From Pagrus major (taxonomy: Eukaryota > Chordata > Actinopteri > Spariformes > Sparidae): a DNA stretch of 64,000 bases. The DNA lies in assembly GCF_040436345.1 (NCBI RefSeq), contig NC_133221.1, positions 16,613,165 through 16,677,164 on the forward strand, written 5' to 3'. How positions within the stretch are numbered: the stretch's first letter is position 1; every line of letters starts with the position of its first letter. Position numbers and translations under genes: made by a program. This document shows positions 57,639 through 64,000 of this stretch, one piece after another. The notes under the pieces are model-generated. The model was not told the DNA's origin. It did not search any database and saw nothing but the letters and a program-made list of their open reading frames with translations.

Positions 57639-60600
57639 ATCGAAAGTAGATATTGTCATATATCAATTTGGAAGAGTTGGATGTGTAGGAGTGGTTGGCT
57701 TTAGGTAAGATCTCCGAGGTTCAAACGAATCATTTCCAAACACCACAGGCGCACTAAGAAAACCAGTAACAGATTCCTGTTCGCAGGCTTATGACAATTA
57801 GAGAGATATGTGCTGTGTGTGTTTATGTTTATGGGCTGCTGGTAGGCTAGCTAAACAGCTACAGCTCCTTAAACAGGCAGAGTGCACTCACTGACGTGCA
57901 TTTCATAGTGTTATGGAGTTTTACAGGTAAGATTATTATTATGACTATTATTATTTGTATCATAATACTAATTATTACAATTATCAGTATTAGTGTGACA
58001 CGGTGCGTGCTATTCCTATCACGAAAGCTCTCGTACTACTGCTGATTTTAATATTTTTTATAATAAAACGAGGAATTATTATCACTGATAGTTACACACA
58101 GTGTAAAATCTGAAGTAAGAAAGTACTTCACGGCAGTAATCCCTGTAATGTAGCCCACATAGGGTCTTAACCAGTTAAGAAGCAATTCCACGAGCATATT
58201 AGTCGTTTTATTATTTACTAAAACTTTAACAGATCACAGTAAATGACTCACTTTCTTCTACAAATCTCTGAGAGTCCCCAGGACATTTTTACACTGCGAT
58301 ATGTGAATATGACTTAAGATCACTTCATAAGGGCTGTTTTATTTTTTTTGTTTGTTTGTTTTGATCCTTTTTTCCTCAGAACAAGCCTGATGCACGCACG
58401 CCTTCTAAACAGAGATGTGGACGAACCGGTCTCCTCTATTATTATATAATTATGCAATATATTAATTACACAATCTTTTGTAATAAGTTTTTTTTTCCTC
58501 TTTCACCAAAAAGAAAATGTTGCGTCCCTTGACCAAGTGGTGGACGGCTATAATTGTGTAGTGCAGCAGAATAAACAGCATGCATATGTTGACTGTGCAA
58601 GCTCAAGTAATCGGCCCACTCTCATTCTTCCCTTTGACTTTGGATCATGACAGAGTCCATGGAGGACGACTGCGCAATTCAAGAGCTCGAGCCTCCTGCA
58701 GGAGCACTACCAGTGAAGCCCTGGGACCTCGCATCTCTCCCAGTGGGACAATGAGCCCTCATGACATAAACACAAACTCAGAAAAACGTAATTACTCCCC
58801 CTCAAAATGCTGGATTCAGCATTATTTAACGTTGGAGAGCTTATTGACAACACCGCCCATAACATCACTGCAATGTGTGAGCCTCTTATCATGAAAACAC
58901 TCGGATTGACATGCTGGGATATGATGTATACTTTGACTCACTAGTATATCAAATTAAATGTTTCGTGTTTCAGCTGTGTGTCTATAAGCTTCAAAGCAGA
59001 GCCACAATTAGTGTTCTTGTAAAAGGCAGCTTATAGGCCACTCAGAGGGAGCCTATTGACGAAGAGCTATGAATGTATCCGACATCTCCCTCTAAAATTA
59101 AATAAGTCCCAGCTGATGTGGTAATTTTATTTTGCACCGGAATGTCGACATTTATCTGTGGTTGGACATTTTTTTTAAAAATAAATTGAAATAAATGATT
59201 GGTTTGAAGAAAAGATGCGCCTGCGTGTTCTTTCCTGCGTCATTGTAAACTTTTAATTGTACTGTTGAGGCCCATCTCCGAATCTTTATAGACTAACTGA
59301 TACTATCACAAGGTGAAATTAATATGATGGCCCATTGTTTATGATTATAGGCTGCTTCCTAAATGTTGCAAAAGACTCTTGAATTACTATCCAATATCCC
59401 AATAACACTATTACAATCTATTACCGGACACCTGTGTTGTTTAAAAATAATTGAAAACAAAGTTAGAGTCTCTGGGGGATTTCCAAGAGAAAGGGGGGGA
59501 AAAAAAACAAGCAACATCATCAGACCTCAAAATTGGAAATCTGAGTCCATTGCAGGCGTTATTTGTGAAAAAGGTGGCATTGGCATTAGCTTGTTTACTA
59601 CCCCAACAGACAAAAGGTTGTCTCACATGATGCATCCTGCATCCAAGTACAAAGAAAGCAGACAGCTGTCCAGACACAGCACTTGAATTTGACCACTAAA
59701 ATCCTCTCTACGTCCACCATAAAACTCCGAATGGCTGTAGTAACGCTAAATCCCTTTGTTCTATAGAAAACCATAAACGTTGAGAATGAGAGGAATTTGG
59801 AATTCAGCAACTAGATATTCTGCAACTTAAAAAAAAAAAACACAGACACACACACACACACACACCAGCGAGCTGGATTTTCACACCGAAACCCATGACG
59901 CATTTCCAGAAACTTGGTTTCGGGTGTCCATTTATGAAATGTATAATTTAGCCCACTAATTCTGGTATAAAAGCCCCAAATTCTCTGTTCTGACATTTCG
60001 GTATGGCAAAGTATTTCAGTCAATTAATCAAAGTAAGACAGATTCTAAAAGTTATAATTACTAGCACTATCAGAAATTTAAAAAAAAACATGAATACAGA
60101 AGTTAATTTGCACTCCGGGAAGCACAGCTACTGATTAGATCTTTTGGTACACGAACAACCGCAGCTATGGAAATATTTGCGTAAACATACTGGCCTGTGG
60201 CCTGTATGGACACATGCTCGACACATGCTGCAGCATTGGTGTTGTGCAGTTGCAAAACAATAATAATAATTCGCACATAAAAAATGTCAATGCCTATTTG
60301 TAAGTATTAAATATAAAGCGCACTGGATAATTACAAAGAAAAAGGCTGGGCTGAAAAGTGAAGTTGAATTTCAAGAAACAGAGAAGCCGCCGCACTAATT
60401 GCCCTATAATGAAGCCTCTGAGTTAGGAGGCTTAAAGCATATCCGTGTGTCAACATTATTCCGATCATAATATCATCTATTGAATTAAAAGGTTCCAAGG
60501 AAATTAATAAAAACTACAAACTTTTCTTTCAGCAGGCAATAACAGAAGCAGAGCAGACATCCAAAACAATATTGTCAAATCATTTCCTCATCATAATCAT

Positions 60601-63600
60601 GTCAATGATGCGTATTAGCGCGATATAAATAAGTAATGTGCTGGTATAAATAAATGATGCCATAATAAAATTCTAAAGTTAGAGCTTCTGATCGAGACAA
60701 CAGAAGAAATTGAAAGAGGAGTTTAAAAGACATGGCACACAAGAGGAATTAAGGCGCCTAAACGAATGAGAAATAGTGCTACTGGCTGTGTTTAAGTCGC
60801 AGTATTTGTCATAATGTGGCAAAATGTGACCGGTCAATGTCCATCACTTGGCAATATCCGCCTTCGGAGGGTTTAAACACTGACTATTCTCGCCTTGGTG
60901 CGCTCAGACCATCAGTCAAAGAATAAGGTTTACCATGTGTTTATTTCCCTGCATGGGCGCCTCACAGCAGCTGATATTCCACTAGCAGTAGGACCCAGGA
61001 AAGTTTGATTTGGTTGCACCAAATGAGCAGTCAAAGTGTATGCAGAGTCTGCACGCAAAGGGTCTGTATCAGACTTATCAGCCCCTTACTTATTCTATCT
61101 TTCAAGGACTCGTACAATGACAAACAATATTTGTACAAGCTTGTCAGAAATATTTTAAGCGTTAGTCAAAATGTTCAGTCGAGTGCTCTTGAAGGGAAGG
61201 TGTTGTAAACATTTGCCATTCTTCGCTTAAATATCACTGTTGGAGCACTAACTTTACGACTTGTGTCTGTGGAATTTAAGTTATGTATTGCTACCTAGCG
61301 CCATAATTACAATGGTTAACCTAGGTGTCACCCTCTTGTTAAGAAGAACTCTCAGTTCAAAAATGGCGCTCCTAAATATTGCGGAGTGTTTCGGCTCCCT
61401 GTCGATAAATCCTGTGCCAAATGATACAACACTCACGACACACACAAACACAGAGGCACGCACATACAATGGGCGCAGTTCACCAAGACGCTGCTGCTGC
61501 TGCTCAGTTAGCTCAAGTCAAGGCTAAATGTGGGAAGCCTGTGTAATCATATTACTGTCCCCTCATGGCCTAGATAAGTTTAATTGGATGTAAGTCGGGC
61601 AGTTAAACTTGGCTGTATGAGCTGCGAACAGTTTCAAGCAACACTAAAGAGCCTTGTTTTTTTTTTACTGAGGTCTCAGTGAATGCACCTAGCATGAAGC
61701 GTTTGTGGTGGCAACAATAGCTTACGAGATAAGGATGTGTGTTGCTGTTACATTTAGAGCAATCTCCAGAGTGTATTTCTCTTTCAACCGCTAGGATATA
61801 AAGCTTTCACAACAATGTGTTAACTTTTTTATTAGAAGTATTAAATGATTTCACATCTCAAGAAATCGCCCAATGGTGACTGCTGGCTCCAGCTCCTATG
61901 TGTTATTTAGATCCTTCTGAAAACACCCTTGAAGTCCTTTGAGCACAGACACGCTGAAGTGTATCTGTTTTTGAATGGATTCTAGATGAGCTTAAAAGTG
62001 AGCCTGTGTTTGATATTTTGCTAGAGGGGCTGTTAGTTTCGCAGTTAATATCATTCTAAAAAAGCCAAAATAAAGAGTATTTTATGTGCCGAAAGCTCTT
62101 CAGGCTGTGGCCTGTCACATGGCGGTTTTTTAAAAAGATATTTTTAGGCTCGGCATGTATTAGACCACTGTTAACTGCACTGTTAATCTTCCAAAATATC
62201 CAAATCACCTTTTAAAATCAGCGGAGATAATAAGCCCAGTGTTTGGGAAACAATCAGGGACTGATTAACTATCCAAAATAAACGGGTTTCGCCAGGTTTG
62301 GGAAATTACGCACACGACAGCACAAAATTACGCACGACCTGCGAACCATTACGCAATGGTTTGTTTTGGAATTTGTAAACCTACATATGATACAATTAGT
62401 GTGGCGACAATGACGAAATGATAACAAAATCTGAAATGGATCATATTATGATATAACTTTCTAATGTGCAGTTATTTTAAAGATATTCTGTCAGACGTTG
62501 TATATTTGTGTTTTTCTTTCATTATTTGGTCAAATCTTGTCTGTTGGAGCCAAAGTCCTCTCGGAAAAAGAGTTGGGCTTTGTGCATTTAGGGGGACAAT
62601 CAGGTGGCAAATGGAATCTTGGTTAGGTGTCTAAAATTGTCTAAAATTTATTTATCTTTAAAACTACAATACGTGCAGATTCAGGATGTATTTAAAACAG
62701 TTATTTCAATTGAGACAAAGAGCGCACTGCTTGGTTCTTTTCGCACCCGGGGGTCCAAAACGCATTACTTTAGTTTGCTCTTGCCATGCACAGGAGTGCT
62801 TCAGTATGTGGACCCAAAATAGAAGCTATGAGAGCTTCACGCCACAGAGTCCGATATCGTTCAAATGCCTGCTCAACCACTTAGTTCGAATTTTTTCTTT
62901 GCCGTCAGAGCTGCAAATTTTCCAAGCTTTTTCTTCAGAGCCAGACCTTTAAACACATAAAGAAAACTGCACGTACAAATATTGATCTTCATATAGAAAA
63001 AATAAGTATAGTCCAGGCTACACTGCATGTGCACTCAACCGATGCTGGAATAACTTGAACAGGTGAAGGTAGAATTTTTCCATCTTGTATGAAATGGCAA
63101 ACGATTTAAGGAGGCGCTGCCGGTTGTGCAGCTCTATGCTGCATACTTGACCTTCAGTGCGTTTGGGCCCAAGCGTCGGCCTGGTGAGGATAGCCCACCC
63201 CCCAAAAGACTAAACAATTAAGGATTTCCTCTTCGCAATGGGCAGCAAACATTTGAGAAACCTTTCTATTTAAAAACACTGAAAAATGCGCATGAGAAAT
63301 GAGATTACACAGAACTGAGCAGAATATCACTGCAGGCGCTGACAGATGCCGTAAACATTCCTCACATTGTGAATATATTGTCACGCGATCCCAAAAATAA
63401 AAAAAAACTTAAACGTGGCAAAGATGCTAAAATGGCCCAAAAAGAAGAAACAAAATAAAAACAACTGCCTACTGATTTGCAATCTCGACCTCTATCAATT
63501 TGGATGTTCTAAGATTTCATTGGATCTCATTTCCATCACAGACAACTGGTCCGAGAGGAGTCCAGCTTTTCCGAGGCAGCAATGAAACCTTCACACCCCG

Positions 63601-64000
63601 CATTAAGGATTGTTGGACGTGCGATGCTGCTGAAAAACAAATTGATAAGACAGTACGTTCAGAAGAAATAGAGCCCATAAAGAACTCATTTCAAATCATG
63701 TCAAAATCAATGGATAGCAGTTCTGAGAGGAGCGAAACGATATGGATGTTTTTTTGTTAAGCACTCTACCTATTCTCTCTTTCTTTATCACATTAACACT
63801 CTGCTTCAACACACACTCACACACGTCCACACACACTACACTCCCCCACCACATACACACTTTGGTCGGAATAACATTGCTTTCTATTTCTCCAGCCAGC
63901 TTCGTACCATAAACGGCAGAGGGGTGGCGGGGGACGCAGACCACATGCCACACAAGTTCTCTGCGAAGGGCACTGTGAAGCTCACTGACCTTTGGGACGC
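57639..64000. other. Intergenic region beyond hoxc11a
   Basis: 6.4 kb with no homeobox, microRNA or other gene recognised. hoxc12a is expected to the right, outside the window. Contains short CA runs (59842-59866) and AT-rich stretches. Confidence 0.6.

Noticed and set aside
57639-64000. hoxc12a or a HOTAIR-like RNA at the right edge
   Set aside because: No group-12 homeodomain sequence is present, and HOTAIR is not established in fish; nothing supports either.

Overview
This is a stretch of vertebrate Hox cluster, best identified as the HoxCa cluster of a teleost fish. Seven two-exon homeobox genes all lie on the minus strand in the order hoxc4a, hoxc5a, hoxc6a, hoxc8a, hoxc9a, hoxc10a, hoxc11a (left = 3' / anterior end, right = 5' / posterior end). 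Splice sites were read by eye for every gene. Each gene gives one uninterrupted protein (265, 226, 237, 252, 263, 331 and 319 residues). Paralogue group 7 is missing between hoxc6a and hoxc8a, as in other HoxC clusters. The full C4-C11 set on one compact cluster fits HoxCa rather than the reduced HoxCb. Abundant CA/GT microsatellites and the diverged hoxc5a and hoxc10a suggest a derived, possibly percomorph, fish, but the species cannot be told from this window.

Two Hox-embedded microRNA genes were found on the minus strand. mir-10b (mature 4937-4959) lies between hoxc4a and hoxc5a, and mir-196a (mature 42063-42084) lies between hoxc9a and hoxc10a. Both have foldable hairpins. Their seed matches occur in Hox 3' flanks here: a miR-10 7-mer after hoxc4a, a miR-196 8-mer with 3' pairing after hoxc6a, and two miR-196 sites after hoxc8a. 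This fits the known rule that posterior Hox microRNAs repress anterior Hox genes.

Layout: 1-1.7 kb hoxc4a; 1.7-11.6 kb intergenic, holding mir-10b, a MITE-like repeat and a candidate distal promoter with two upstream exons; 11.6-13.6 kb hoxc5a; 15.3-16.4 kb hoxc6a; 16.4-27.1 kb large gap with no homeobox; 27.1-29.2 kb hoxc8a; 29.2-33.7 kb gap where a Hoxc8 early-enhancer equivalent is expected; 33.7-35.5 kb hoxc9a; 35.5-43.7 kb gap with mir-196a; 43.7-46.6 kb hoxc10a; 46.6-55.2 kb gap; 55.2-57.5 kb hoxc11a; 57.5-64 kb intergenic, with hoxc12a presumably beyond the window.

The most interesting non-coding structure is regulatory. (i) The introns of hoxc4a, hoxc5a and hoxc6a each hold a near-palindromic pair of Hox/Cdx ATAAA-type sites, resembling the HB1 element. 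(ii) An E-box plus extended CCAAT module recurs upstream of hoxc4a, hoxc9a and hoxc10a. (iii) A candidate promoter at 9.9 kb with strong splice sites would put mir-10b inside an intron of a long hoxc4a transcript. (iv) hoxc6a has a phase-matched alternative first exon that would encode a homeodomain-only protein. No protein-coding gene was found on the plus strand. Nothing here looks like a wholly new biological system; the value lies in these regulatory details.
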